Positions 16,814-24,976 of a DNA stretch of 64,000 nucleotides are shown here, one piece after another; positions within the stretch are counted from its first letter, which is position 1, and each line of letters begins with the position of its first letter. Under the pieces are notes generated by a model. That model did not search any database. It had not been told where the DNA came from and worked only from the letters and a program-made list of their open reading frames with translations. The DNA is from DASXUC01 sp036004445 (lineage in GTDB: Bacteria > Sysuimicrobiota > Sysuimicrobiia > Sysuimicrobiales > Kaftiobacteriaceae). The stretch is from positions 1 through 64,000 of the forward strand of contig DASYRL010000068.1 of the NCBI GenBank assembly GCA_036004445.1, given 5' to 3'. The translations under genes and the position numbers were made by a program.

Positions 16814-17971
16814 ATGCGCAGCGATCCGATGCAATCCGACCGGCGGCTGCTGCACGTCATCAACACGCTGGAAGTGGGGGGTGGGGCGACCCACCTGAGG
16901 CTGCTACTACCGAGGCTCGCCGCCCTTGGTTACAGCAGTGGAGTCATCGCCGGATGCGATGGGCCGGTCGGAATCGAGCTGCGGAAGCTGGGGATGTCGG
17001 TCAAGATCCTCGGGCCCTTGGGCCTCGCCGCGCCGGTGCGCCTCGCGGCGCTGCTGGCGCCGAGGCGCCCCGACATTCTGCACGTACACGGCGGCCGGGC
17101 CGGACTGGCCGGCGCGCTGGCGGGGCGGGCCACGGGAACCCGGCCGATCGTCTACACCGCCCACGCGTTTGCGTTCAAACGCCACCTGCCGCCCATCCAG
17201 CACGCGGCAACCGTGCTGGCCGAGCGGGCGAGCTGCCGGCTCGCCGACGCGGTTATCTGTCTCAGCGCTGATGATGCGCTCGCTGCGGCGGAGCGGGGGA
17301 TCGCACCACGGACCCTCGCGGTCATTCCCAACGGGATCGATCCTGCCGCTTTCCCCGCCGCCGCCGATCGGCGGGCGGAATTCGGGCTGAGTCCGGGCGT
17401 CCCGGTGATCGGAATGATCGGGCGTCTCGTGGCCGACAAAGACCCGCTCACGTTTGTGCGTGCGGCAGCGCAGATCCGGGAGCGAGTGCCCAACGCCAGG
17501 TTCCTGCTGGTGGGTGACGGCCCGCTGCGGCCGCTCGCCGAGCGCGAGACGGCGGCGTTGGGTCTGAACGGTCGGCTCATTCTCACCGGGACGCGTCCCG
17601 ATATCCCCGAGGTGCTGGGCACTGTGGACGTGATGGTGATGACATCACTGTGGGAGGGGCTGCCGCTCATCCTGCTTGAGGCGATGGCATCGCGCATCCC
17701 CGTGGTGTGCAGCCGGCTCCCGACCCTGGCCGGGGTGGTGGAGGACGGGAGGACGGGCCTCCTGGTACCACCTGGGGATGCCGCGGGGTTTGCGGCGGCG
17801 GTGGTGGAGCTCTGGAAGGACCCCCGGCGCCGGCAGCGGATGGGCGACGCGGCGCGTGACCGGGTCGCCCGGGAGTATTCGATCGTCCGCATGGTCCAGC
17901 AGACGGACGCACTATACACGAAGGTCCTGACCGCCCGCGGAGGAAGCCTGCCGCGGGCGCGGTTCGGGTAG
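16814..17971 (+). CDS. Family 4 glycosyltransferase
   Basis: 385 residues of a GT-B enzyme. N-terminal domain: LLHVINTLEVGGGATHLRLL and DILHVHGGRAGLAGAL. C-terminal domain: VIGMIGRLVADKDPLTFVRAA, RFLLVGDGPLR and the retaining EX7E motif in WEGLPLILLEAMASRIPVV. The family adds a sugar from a nucleotide donor with retention of configuration. An alternative start is ATG 16829. It is 16 bases ahead of the glycosylphosphotransferase gene, whose lipid product it or its neighbours would extend. Confidence 0.9.
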   Translation: MRSDPMQSDRRLLHVINTLEVGGGATHLRLLLPRLAALGYSSGVIAGCDGPVGIELRKLGMSVKILGPLGLAAPVRLAALLAPRRPDILHVHGGRAGLAGALAGRATGTRPIVYTAHAFAFKRHLPPIQHAATVLAERASCRLADAVICLSADDALAAAERGIAPRTLAVIPNGIDPAAFPAAADRRAEFGLSPGVPVIGMIGRLVADKDPLTFVRAAAQIRERVPNARFLLVGDGPLRPLAERETAALGLNGRLILTGTRPDIPEVLGTVDVMVMTSLWEGLPLILLEAMASRIPVVCSRLPTLAGVVEDGRTGLLVPPGDAAGFAAAVVELWKDPRRRQRMGDAARDRVAREYSIVRMVQQTDALYTKVLTARGGSLPRARFG

Positions 17972-17987
17972 GTTCCAAGGGGCGGGC

Positions 17988-19400
17988 ATGCTCAGCGAGG
18001 CACGACGGCGACAGCTTCGGGCGCTGGTGACTGCCGGCATTGACGCGGCGGCGGTTGCCACGGCGTTCACGCTCGCCTATTACCTCCGGTTCTATTGGGA
18101 GGTCGTTCCCGCGCTCGACGCTCCGCCGGCCGAACCCTACTTCGCGGTCATCCCTCCGACGATCGCTGTGTGGCTGCTCCTGTTCGCGGCCTACGGTCTG
18201 TACCGGGAGCGGAGGGAGAGTTTCTTGGACGAAGCGATGAAGGCGGCGAGCGCCGTGTCGGTCGGGATGATGATCCTCCTCGCCGGCTCGTTCTTCTACC
18301 GTCCGTTCTCCTTCTCACGGTTGTGGATCCTGTTCGCGTGGGCGGGGAGCCTCGCGCTGGTGGTGGCCGCGCGGGGCATCGTCCGGCTGGCGTACGATAT
18401 GCTGCGCACGCGGGGCATCGACGTGCGCCGCGTGCTGATCGTGGGGGCGGGTATCGAAGGCGTGACGCTGGCTACGACCCTGCGCACGCATCCCGAACTC
18501 GGCCAGCGCCCCGTCGCATTTCTCGACGCGGATGCCCACGAGGATGTGGCGGGCCTCCCGGTGGCCGGGACCCCAGACCAGGTGCTCCCCGTGGTGCGCC
18601 GGCTGGGCGTTCACCGCGTGGTGGTCGCCCAGCCCTCGTCGCTGCGGGAAAGCTCCCTGCGGGTTGCGGCATTGTGCGAGGAGGCCGGGGTTCCGTTCGC
18701 GATCGTCCCCGACCTCTACACCCTCCTGGCGACAGGCGCCGACGTCGAGGTCGTGGGTCGGCTGCCGCTGCTCACGCTCCGGTCCAACCCGCTCTCAGGC
18801 GGGGGGCAGCGATTGAAGGACGCGGTCGACGTCCTCGGCGCGTCCGTTGGACTGATCGTCCTGGCCCCGCTGTTCCTGATCATTGTGACGCTGACCCGAC
18901 TCGACAGTCCCGGGCCGATCTTCTACCGTCACCCGCGCATCGGCAAAGGCGGCCTGCCGTTTCGGGCGTGGAAGTTCCGTACGATGGTCGCCGGCGCGGA
19001 CCAGGCGCTGGCGTCAGACCCTGCCTTGCAGTCCCGCTTCGCCGCGGCGTTCAAGCTGGTCGATGACCCGCGCGTCACGCGCATTGGACGCTGGCTGCGC
19101 CGGACGAGCCTGGACGAGCTGCCTCAGCTGTTCAACGTGCTGAAGGGCGAGATGAGTCTGGTGGGACCGCGCCCGATCGTGGAAGACGAACTGCGGAAGT
19201 ACGGCCCGTGGGAGCGTCGACTCCTGCGCGTGCGGCCCGGGATGACGGGGCTCTGGCAGGTGCTGCGCCACAACGAGCCGGACTACGATCAGCGGGTCAA
19301 GCTCGACATGTACTACATCGATCACTGGTCGGTCGGACTGGACCTGCGCATCCTCGCGCGCACGGTCGGCGTGGTGCTGAGTGGGCGGGGGGCCTACTAG
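17988..19400 (+). CDS. Polyprenyl glycosylphosphotransferase (WbaP/CpsE-like initiating enzyme)
   Basis: 470 residues. Residues 1-140 hold four to five membrane helices; 145-265 a Rossmann-like domain (VLIVGAGIEGVTLATTL); 280-470 the bacterial sugar transferase domain with RLKDAVDVLGA, GPIFYRHPRIGKGGLPFRAWKFRTM, LRRTSLDELPQLFNVLKGEMSLVGPRP and MTGLWQV. These enzymes start glycan assembly by moving a hexose-1-phosphate onto undecaprenyl phosphate at the inner membrane. This gene therefore makes the first lipid intermediate for the locus. It ends in the left arm of an inverted short-unit array. Confidence 0.93.
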   Translation: MLSEARRRQLRALVTAGIDAAAVATAFTLAYYLRFYWEVVPALDAPPAEPYFAVIPPTIAVWLLLFAAYGLYRERRESFLDEAMKAASAVSVGMMILLAGSFFYRPFSFSRLWILFAWAGSLALVVAARGIVRLAYDMLRTRGIDVRRVLIVGAGIEGVTLATTLRTHPELGQRPVAFLDADAHEDVAGLPVAGTPDQVLPVVRRLGVHRVVVAQPSSLRESSLRVAALCEEAGVPFAIVPDLYTLLATGADVEVVGRLPLLTLRSNPLSGGGQRLKDAVDVLGASVGLIVLAPLFLIIVTLTRLDSPGPIFYRHPRIGKGGLPFRAWKFRTMVAGADQALASDPALQSRFAAAFKLVDDPRVTRIGRWLRRTSLDELPQLFNVLKGEMSLVGPRPIVEDELRKYGPWERRLLRVRPGMTGLWQVLRHNEPDYDQRVKLDMYYIDHWSVGLDLRILARTVGVVLSGRGAY

Positions 19401-19404
19401 GACC

Positions 19405-19496
19405 CCGCAAGCGCGCAAGCGAGCAAACGTGCAAGCACATCACACGACGGCGCCACCCGAGGGCTTGCCTGCTTCCGCGCTTGCCCGCTTGCGCAT
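19405..19496. repeat. Inverted array of 8-base units (GCAAGCGN)
   Basis: Left arm about 19406-19438: GCAAGCGC, GCAAGCGA, GCAAACGT, GCAAGCAC. Right arm about 19463-19494: GCTTGCCT, GCTTCCGC, GCTTGCCC, GCTTGCGC, the reverse complement unit. The loop is about 25 bases. Four units per arm. The right arm contains the TTG used as start by the next gene. A matching element lies at 37025-37121. Confidence 0.9.
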
Positions 19497-20649
19497 TGCG
19501 CTCGTCCATGACTGGCTCATCACGCTCGGCGGAGCGGACCGCGTCCTGTTGGCGCTGCATGAGTTGTTTCCGCAGGCGCCGGTCTACACGGCGCTCTATG
19601 ATCCGAATCGGCTTCCCCCGTCGTTTGCGGACCTGCCCGTGCGGACCAGCTGGCTGCAGCGGCTGCCCGGCGCGCGGCAGCGGCACCGGTCGCTCCTGCC
19701 CGCGATGCCGTTCGCGTTCCGCTCGTTCGACCTGCGCGGCTACGACGTCGTCATCAGCAGCAGCCATGCCTGCGCGCACGGGGTGCGGGTCCCCAACGGG
19801 GCCGTGCACATCTGCTACTGCCATACGCCGATGCGGTACGCCTGGGATCAGGCACCGACCTATCTGCGCTCGATTTCATCGCTGGCCCGGCCGGCGGCAC
19901 GGATGGCGTTCGCCGCTTTGCGCGCCTGGGATCGCGCGGCCGCGCAGCGCGTCGACTATTACGTCGCGAATTCGCAGCACGTCGCCGGCCGCATCAAAGC
20001 GCATTATGGGCGAGAGGCGACGGTGATCTATCCGCCCGTAGATGTCGAGTTTTTCACCCCCTCACCCTTGCCCTCTCCCCCTCAAGGGGGAGAGGGGAGA
20101 ATCCTCGACATCCTCTCCCCTCTGGGGAGAGGGGAGGGTGAGGGGTACTTTCTCGTGGTGTCCCGTCTCGTCCCGTACAAGCGCGTCGATCTTGCCGTGC
20201 TCGCGTGCACTCAGTTGGGTCTGCCACTCGTCGTCGCCGGCGACGGACCCGAACGCGCACGGCTGGGTACGATGGCAGGCCCGACGGTGCGGTTTGCGGG
20301 GCAGGTCGACGACGCGGGGCTGCGTGAGCTGTATCGCGGCTGCCGTGCGTTGATCTTCCCGGGGGAGGAAGATTTCGGCATCGTGCCGGTGGAAGCGCAG
20401 GCCTGCGGGCGGCCCGTGATCGCCTACGCCCGGGGCGGGGTGCTCGAGACGGTGATCCCCGGCCGGACGGGAGCGCTGTTTGACGAGCAGTCGGTCGCGT
20501 CGCTCCGGATGGCCGTCGGGGAGTTCGAGCCCGGCCGATTCGACTCCGCAGCGATCCGCGCTCACGCGCAGCGGTTCTCTCCGCAGCGATTCGCGCGCGC
20601 GATGGCGGAGTTCGTGATGCACCGTGCCCCGTACCACGGCGACGCGTAG
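19489..20649 (+). CDS. Family 4 glycosyltransferase carrying an in-frame palindromic repeat
   Basis: 386 residues. I start at TTG 19489, which gives MRIALVHDWLITLGGADRVL, the usual family opening; the longer frame from 19381 only translates the inverted array. HICYCHTPMRYAWD, VANSQHVAGRIKAHYG and VIYPPVDVEFF are typical. Then 30 codons (20057-20145) are encoded by two facing copies of the palindromic repeat, before FLVVSRLVPYKRVDLAV resumes the normal fold. The EX7E region is EEDFGIVPVEAQACGRPVIAY. The insert lies at the linker between the two GT-B domains, where extra residues may be tolerated. Confidence 0.87.
   Translation: MRIALVHDWLITLGGADRVLLALHELFPQAPVYTALYDPNRLPPSFADLPVRTSWLQRLPGARQRHRSLLPAMPFAFRSFDLRGYDVVISSSHACAHGVRVPNGAVHICYCHTPMRYAWDQAPTYLRSISSLARPAARMAFAALRAWDRAAAQRVDYYVANSQHVAGRIKAHYGREATVIYPPVDVEFFTPSPLPSPPQGGEGRILDILSPLGRGEGEGYFLVVSRLVPYKRVDLAVLACTQLGLPLVVAGDGPERARLGTMAGPTVRFAGQVDDAGLRELYRGCRALIFPGEEDFGIVPVEAQACGRPVIAYARGGVLETVIPGRTGALFDEQSVASLRMAVGEFEPGRFDSAAIRAHAQRFSPQRFARAMAEFVMHRAPYHGDA
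20057..20145. repeat. Two facing copies of the GC-rich palindrome inside a CDS (copies 3 and 4)
   Basis: Copy 3: CCTCACCCTTG then stem CCCTCTCCCCC (20071-20081) / GGGGGAGAGGG (20086-20096). Copy 4: stem CCTCTCCCC (20112-20120) / GGGGAGAGG (20124-20132) then GGAGGGTGAGGGG. They point in opposite directions and keep the glycosyltransferase frame open. The translated residues are Pro/Gly/Glu-rich (SPLPSPPQGGEG and LSPLGRGEGEG). Confidence 0.93.
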
Positions 20650-20697
20650 ATGCTGCGGGATCGTACGGCGAAACTGTCGCCTTTGGTACGGGGCGTG

Positions 20698-20709
20698 TAT
20701 CATGAATTC
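20698..20709 (+). promoter_or_regulatory. Possible -10 element placing the moxR start at the transcript 5' end
   Basis: TATCAT (20698-20703) is followed after 6 bases by ATG 20710, with no purine-rich ribosome binding site in between. This spacing is what a leaderless mRNA would have. A good -35 is not obvious (TGTCGC at 17 bases), so the call is tentative. Confidence 0.4.
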
Positions 20710-21723
20710 ATGACGCTGCAGACCGATGTCCGTGCGGGCATCGAGGCCATCCTCCGCAACCTGGAAGCCGTCATCGTCGGCAAGCGGGCGGCGCTCGAAC
20801 TCGCCGTCAGCGCGCTGTTGGCCGACGGCCATCTGCTGATCCGAGACGTCCCCGGGGTTGGGAAGACGATGCTCGCTCGGGCGCTCGCGGTGTCGACCGG
20901 TGGGATCTTCAAGCGGATTCAGTGCACGCCGGACCTCCTCCCGTCGGACATCACCGGTGGGATGGTCTATGATGCCCGCGGCGGCGCGCTGCGCTTCGTC
21001 CCGGGGCCGGTGTTCGCCAACGTCGTCTTGGCCGACGAGCTGAACCGCGCCACGCCGCGCACGCAGGCGGCATTCCTCGAGGCGATGGACGAACGCCAGG
21101 TCACGATCGAGGGCGCGGCACATCCGCTCCCGACGCCGTTTTTCCTGATCGCGACCAGCACCCCCCTCGAACAGTACGGGACGTACCCGCTGCCCGAAGG
21201 TCAGCTGGACCGTTTCCTGGCTTCCGCGTCGCTCGGATACCCCAGCGCGGCCGACGAGGTACAGATTATCGAGCGCGCCGAGCTGGCGCCGCCCATTGAG
21301 CGCGTCGGGGCGGTGTGTGATGCCGACGCGGTGCTCGCCATGCGCGCTGCCGCCCGAGCCGTGCGCATCGACCGCTCGCTGGTGGCCTACGCCGTCGATC
21401 TGGCCGCCGCGACCCGGACGCACTCCGCCGTCGAGCTCGGCGTCAGCCCACGCGGCTCGCAGGGATTGACCAGATTGGCGCAGGCCTGGGCACTGGTGCG
21501 GGGCCGTGGCTACGTGCTCCCCGACGACCTCAAACACCTGGCGCCCTCCGTATTCCAGCACCGTCTCTTGACCAGGGCGCGGACCGACGACCCCGCTGCC
21601 GTGATCGATGAAGTACTCGCTCGCGTGCCGATCCCGGGAGTGCCGCCCGTCCCCAACGCGCGGGGCACGAGTGGTGCGGGGCCTGCCCCGAATCCGAGCA
21701 CCGCGAGTGGTTCGGGGCGATGA
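20710..21723 (+). CDS. MoxR-family AAA+ ATPase
   Basis: 337 residues. Walker A DVPGVGKTMLA (about residues 45-55), Walker B VVLADELNRA, sensor 1 region FFLIATSTPLEQYGTYPLPE and the C-terminal lid (VSPRGSQGLTRLAQAWAL). MoxR ATPases act as chaperones that mature or activate partner proteins and are usually encoded with a DUF58 protein, as here. The last 22 residues (from PNARGTSG) are encoded by a repeat and are not part of the family. ATG 20710 is preferred over 20650. The stop overlaps the DUF58 start (ATGA). Confidence 0.92.
   Translation: MTLQTDVRAGIEAILRNLEAVIVGKRAALELAVSALLADGHLLIRDVPGVGKTMLARALAVSTGGIFKRIQCTPDLLPSDITGGMVYDARGGALRFVPGPVFANVVLADELNRATPRTQAAFLEAMDERQVTIEGAAHPLPTPFFLIATSTPLEQYGTYPLPEGQLDRFLASASLGYPSAADEVQIIERAELAPPIERVGAVCDADAVLAMRAAARAVRIDRSLVAYAVDLAAATRTHSAVELGVSPRGSQGLTRLAQAWALVRGRGYVLPDDLKHLAPSVFQHRLLTRARTDDPAAVIDEVLARVPIPGVPPVPNARGTSGAGPAPNPSTASGSGR
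21655..21719. repeat. GC-rich direct/inverted repeat at the moxR 3' end
   Basis: Two diverged copies of a CACGAGTGGTGCGGGGC-type unit (the second GCACCGCGAGTGGTTCGGGGC-like), with GGGGCCTGCCCCG between. The translated tail, RGTSGAGPAP and STASGSGR, has no counterpart in the MoxR family. The DNA looks like an interspersed element captured by the gene's end. Confidence 0.65.
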
Positions 21724-22883
21724 AGGTTACGCGCGACGCCATTGTCGTCACGGCGCTGGCCGCCTTCTTGTTCTTCGTGGCGGTGAACCTACAGGCCGGA
21801 TGGATGTACGCCGTTGATACCTTCCTGGTCGGCGTCCTGGTCGCGGCCGCCGCCAGCGCGGTGTGGTCCGTGCGGGGACTGCAGATCTCCCGATCCGCGC
21901 CTGGGGAGGTGCACGAGGGAGATCGCTTCACTGTCACCCTCGAGGTGCGGAGCCGGCGGCTTCCAAGATTCTTCCTTGAACTGAGCGATCTTGGGCCCGC
22001 GATGACCGGACACCGCGCGCGCGTTCCAATCGTCTGGCCGGGCCGTCCGGTCCGCGTGCAGTACCGGGCGACGGCGCTGCGCCGCGGTCTGCACGCCGGG
22101 GGCACCACGACGGTTGCATCATCGGGCCTGGCCGGATGGTTTTGGTCTCGCCGGACCGTGCGCGTCCCGTCGACTCTGACGGTCCTGCCGCGCATCTGGC
22201 GCCTCGCACCGCTGCGAGCGGCCGGCCGACGGGACAGCGCCGAACCGGTCGTCGCCCGAGCGGCGCGGGCCGGACTTGAGGTCTACGGCGTACGGGACTA
22301 CCGCGAAGGCGACAGCCTGCGCCACGTCCACTGGCGCAGTACCGCGCGGCGTGGACAGCTGGTCATTCGTGAATATGAACGGGACGCGCAGGAAGCGAGC
22401 GTGTTGTTGCTCGACACCCGCTCGGGGCCGCACCCTCTCCTCCACGGGGGCGAGGAGGTGTTTGAGGATCTGGTCCGCGCGGTCGCATCGGTCGCCGACG
22501 CGATGACCCGCACCGGCCAGCCGGTTCGCGTCATCGGCAGTGTCAATGGAACTCCGGCGGAAGCCGGGCCCTCCCACCGTGTGGTCATGCGATGGCTCGC
22601 GGCCATCGAGCCGTTCCCTCTCCCCCGGTGGGGAGAGGGCGAGGGTGAGGGGGCCATGCCGCCGGCTCGCGTCTATGAGGCGGTCTGTGTTCCTGGCACT
22701 CCAGTCGTGGTGTTTACGGCTGATCCAGGAAGCGTCGAATACTTCGCCGCGCGGGACATCCCCTGCACGGCCGTGGTCGCGCGCGGCGGCGATAATCTGC
22801 GCGCGCAACTCGAGGGATCCACGATTCACGATTCAGGACTTACGAGGTACGAGTCACGAGTCACGAGTCACGAGTCACGATGA
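21720..22883 (+). CDS. DUF58 protein of the MoxR cluster
   Basis: 387 residues. Two N-terminal membrane helices (ALAAFLFFVAVN and VGVLVAAAASAVW), then a beta-rich domain, then the DUF58 core with YGVRDYREGDSLRHVHWRSTARRGQLVIREYERD and a vWA-like region (ASVLLLDTRSG). DUF58 proteins partner MoxR ATPases in envelope or protein-maturation functions. Residues about 300-312 (PFPLPRWGEGEGEG) come from an in-frame palindromic repeat, and the last 20 residues (ESRVTSHESR) from a heptamer array. The stop overlaps the next start by 4 bases. Confidence 0.88.
   Translation: MKVTRDAIVVTALAAFLFFVAVNLQAGWMYAVDTFLVGVLVAAAASAVWSVRGLQISRSAPGEVHEGDRFTVTLEVRSRRLPRFFLELSDLGPAMTGHRARVPIVWPGRPVRVQYRATALRRGLHAGGTTTVASSGLAGWFWSRRTVRVPSTLTVLPRIWRLAPLRAAGRRDSAEPVVARAARAGLEVYGVRDYREGDSLRHVHWRSTARRGQLVIREYERDAQEASVLLLDTRSGPHPLLHGGEEVFEDLVRAVASVADAMTRTGQPVRVIGSVNGTPAEAGPSHRVVMRWLAAIEPFPLPRWGEGEGEGAMPPARVYEAVCVPGTPVVVFTADPGSVEYFAARDIPCTAVVARGGDNLRAQLEGSTIHDSGLTRYESRVTSHESR
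22616..22653. repeat. GC-rich palindromic repeat inside DUF58 gene (copy 5)
   Basis: Stem CCCTCTCCCC (22616-22625), loop CGGT, GGGGAGAGGG (22630-22639), then CGAGGGTGAGGGGG. It is the full element with its tail, translated in frame as PLPRWGEGEGEGA without interrupting the gene. Confidence 0.92.
22821..22879. repeat. Single-arm heptamer array (ACGATTC/ACGAGTC)
   Basis: Two ACGATTC units (22821-22834) then four ACGAGTC units up to the start codon of the next gene. Because 7 bases times 3 is 21, every third unit is in the same frame and the protein repeats with a 7-residue period (ESRVTSH). The array forms the very 3' end of the DUF58 gene and the ribosome-binding region of the transglutaminase gene. 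Confidence 0.9.
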
Positions 22884-24973
22884 GACACCAGCCAGAAGAG
22901 TCGATTGCCGTGCGGCTGACTGTGCTCGTCGCGGTTCTGGTCGCCGTGGGCGCCGTGGGTGTGTTTGAGGAGTTCACCAGCCAGGCACTGCTCGCCGGCG
23001 GGTTGATCACGGTGGGGTACTGGGTGAGCTACCGGCGGCGCCACGCCCGGAACGTCTGGTTGAAAGTCGCTGTGGCGCTGGCGATCGTGCTGGTCGCACG
23101 GGACTTTCTGAGTTCCCTGCTGGCCAATCCATACGACCCGCGAATCGCTCTGGTGCGGTTGTTCTTGTGGCTGCAGGCGTTGCACAGCCTCGACGTCCCG
23201 CGGCGGCGGGATCTGAAGTACTCGCTGATCAGTTCCGTTGTGTTGATCGCGGTTGGAGCGGCGTACGCCCGCGACGCAGCATTCGGGCTGTGGCTCATCC
23301 CGTTCGCCGCGGCGGCCGCGGTCGCCCTGGTCACGATGCAGATGTTCCCGGACGATCCGGCAGCCGCACCCGCGCCGGTCCGGTCGAGGATGTCGCCGGT
23401 GTTCCAGGCCAGCGCGGCCCTGCTGCTGTCGGTGATGGCGGGAGCGGTACTCCTGTTCGTCGCCGTGCCGCGGGTCGAGGGCTATCGAACGCCGGGCATC
23501 ACCGTATCGCCGTGGCTGGCGCGGCAGCTCCAACTCCAGGGCCGGATCTACAATCCCGCGTATCCCGACGCGCCGGGGCAGGAGATTTCCGATGCCCCAC
23601 CGGTGTTCAATCCCACGGGCTACGTCGGTTTCTCCACGTACGTCGACCTGCGATTGCGAGGCGTCCTCACCCACGATCTCGTGCTGCGCGTGCGGACCAC
23701 TCGTCCCGCATTCTGGCGTGGATTGGCGTTTGACGAGTACACTGGATCGGGCTGGCGGATGAGCGACCCCGCCGTCACGGAGTTTCAGATCGTGCGGGGC
23801 CGGGTGCCACTGCGTTTTACCGCAGATGAACCCTGGCCGGCGGGATCGGAGCCGCTCATCCAGACCTTCTACATCGAGGCCCCGCAGCCCAACGTCATCT
23901 TCAGCGCCTACCGCGCGTCCGAGGTGTACTTCCCGACCAGCGGGATCGACGTGGACCGGTACGCCGGCCTGCGCAGTCCCGTCCCGCTGGAAGCGGGCAT
24001 CATCTACAGCGTCATCAGCCGCGTTCCGTCTCCCGCGCCGGCGCTGCTGCGGTCGGCCGATCAGCGGGTGCCGCCTGAGATCGCCGATCGCTATCTTCGC
24101 CTGCCCCGGATGTCCGGGCGCGTGGCGCGCCTCGCCGAGGAGATCACCGCGGGTCTGCCCACCGCCTACCGAAAGGCCGTGGCGGTCCAGCGGTTTCTCT
24201 CCCGCGGGTACGCGTACACCCTGCAGGCTCCGCCGCTGCCGTCCGGGACCGACGCGGTCGACGAGTTCCTCTTCGAATCACGCCAGGGAGCGTGCGAAGT
24301 ATTCGCCAGCGCGATGGCAGTCCTCTTGCGCGCGGCCGGAGTGCCGGCGCGGCTCGTCACAGGTTACACCACCGGTCGGTACAACCTGCTGACCGGGTTC
24401 TATGAAGTCTATAATTCCGATGCCCATGCCTGGGTGGAGGTGTACGTACCGCGCGTGGGGTGGATCGAGTTCGAGGCCACGCCGGGGTTTGCGTCTCCTG
24501 AGGAATTTGCGGGCCAGCGACCCGGACGCTGGCTGGCGGCGAACGCGGCCTCGTGGATCGCCGGGCGCACCCGGGTGGCGTGGAGCGCAGTGCTCACCGG
24601 AGCACAGCGGCTGCACGCGCGGGCTCTGCGCGGCGTCGACCCCTCAGGTGGTGCCGTGGCGGTCCTGGCGCTGACGCTTGTGCTGCTGCGCCGGCGGCGC
24701 GCCCCCGGCCTGCTGTGGGGGGAGGGCAGCGCGAGGGGGGCCGAGGAACCCTACGCGCAGATGTTGCGCCTGCTGGCGCGGCGGGGCTACCCTCGCGTGG
24801 GTCCACAAACGCCGCGTGAATTCACTGACGGGCTCCCCGCTGCGCTGCGGCCCGCGGCCGCGACCATCACGAATTCCTTCGAGCAGTGGCGCTACGGGGG
24901 GCGGGAGCCGTCGGCAGCCGACGCGGAGTCGGTGGCCGCTGCGCTGGGGTTGTTGCGGAGAGGGAGGGGGTGA
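22880..24973 (+). CDS. TgpA-like membrane transglutaminase
   Basis: 697 residues. Residues 1-200 hold about six membrane helices (DUF3488 type); a periplasmic transglutaminase core follows, with the catalytic Cys in ESRQGACEVFASAMAVLLRAAGVPARLVTGY, His in NSDAHAWVEVYVPRVGWIEFEATPGF and the Asp/Glu beyond; then a last helix near 590 (AVAVLALTLVLL) and a cytoplasmic DUF4129-like tail. TgpA with MoxR and DUF58 is a recurring trio; in Pseudomonas it is essential, but the substrate is unknown. It starts at ATG 22880, overlapping the DUF58 stop. Confidence 0.92.
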   Translation: MRHQPEESIAVRLTVLVAVLVAVGAVGVFEEFTSQALLAGGLITVGYWVSYRRRHARNVWLKVAVALAIVLVARDFLSSLLANPYDPRIALVRLFLWLQALHSLDVPRRRDLKYSLISSVVLIAVGAAYARDAAFGLWLIPFAAAAAVALVTMQMFPDDPAAAPAPVRSRMSPVFQASAALLLSVMAGAVLLFVAVPRVEGYRTPGITVSPWLARQLQLQGRIYNPAYPDAPGQEISDAPPVFNPTGYVGFSTYVDLRLRGVLTHDLVLRVRTTRPAFWRGLAFDEYTGSGWRMSDPAVTEFQIVRGRVPLRFTADEPWPAGSEPLIQTFYIEAPQPNVIFSAYRASEVYFPTSGIDVDRYAGLRSPVPLEAGIIYSVISRVPSPAPALLRSADQRVPPEIADRYLRLPRMSGRVARLAEEITAGLPTAYRKAVAVQRFLSRGYAYTLQAPPLPSGTDAVDEFLFESRQGACEVFASAMAVLLRAAGVPARLVTGYTTGRYNLLTGFYEVYNSDAHAWVEVYVPRVGWIEFEATPGFASPEEFAGQRPGRWLAANAASWIAGRTRVAWSAVLTGAQRLHARALRGVDPSGGAVAVLALTLVLLRRRRAPGLLWGEGSARGAEEPYAQMLRLLARRGYPRVGPQTPREFTDGLPAALRPAAATITNSFEQWRYGGREPSAADAESVAAALGLLRRGRG

Positions 24974-24976
24974 GGG

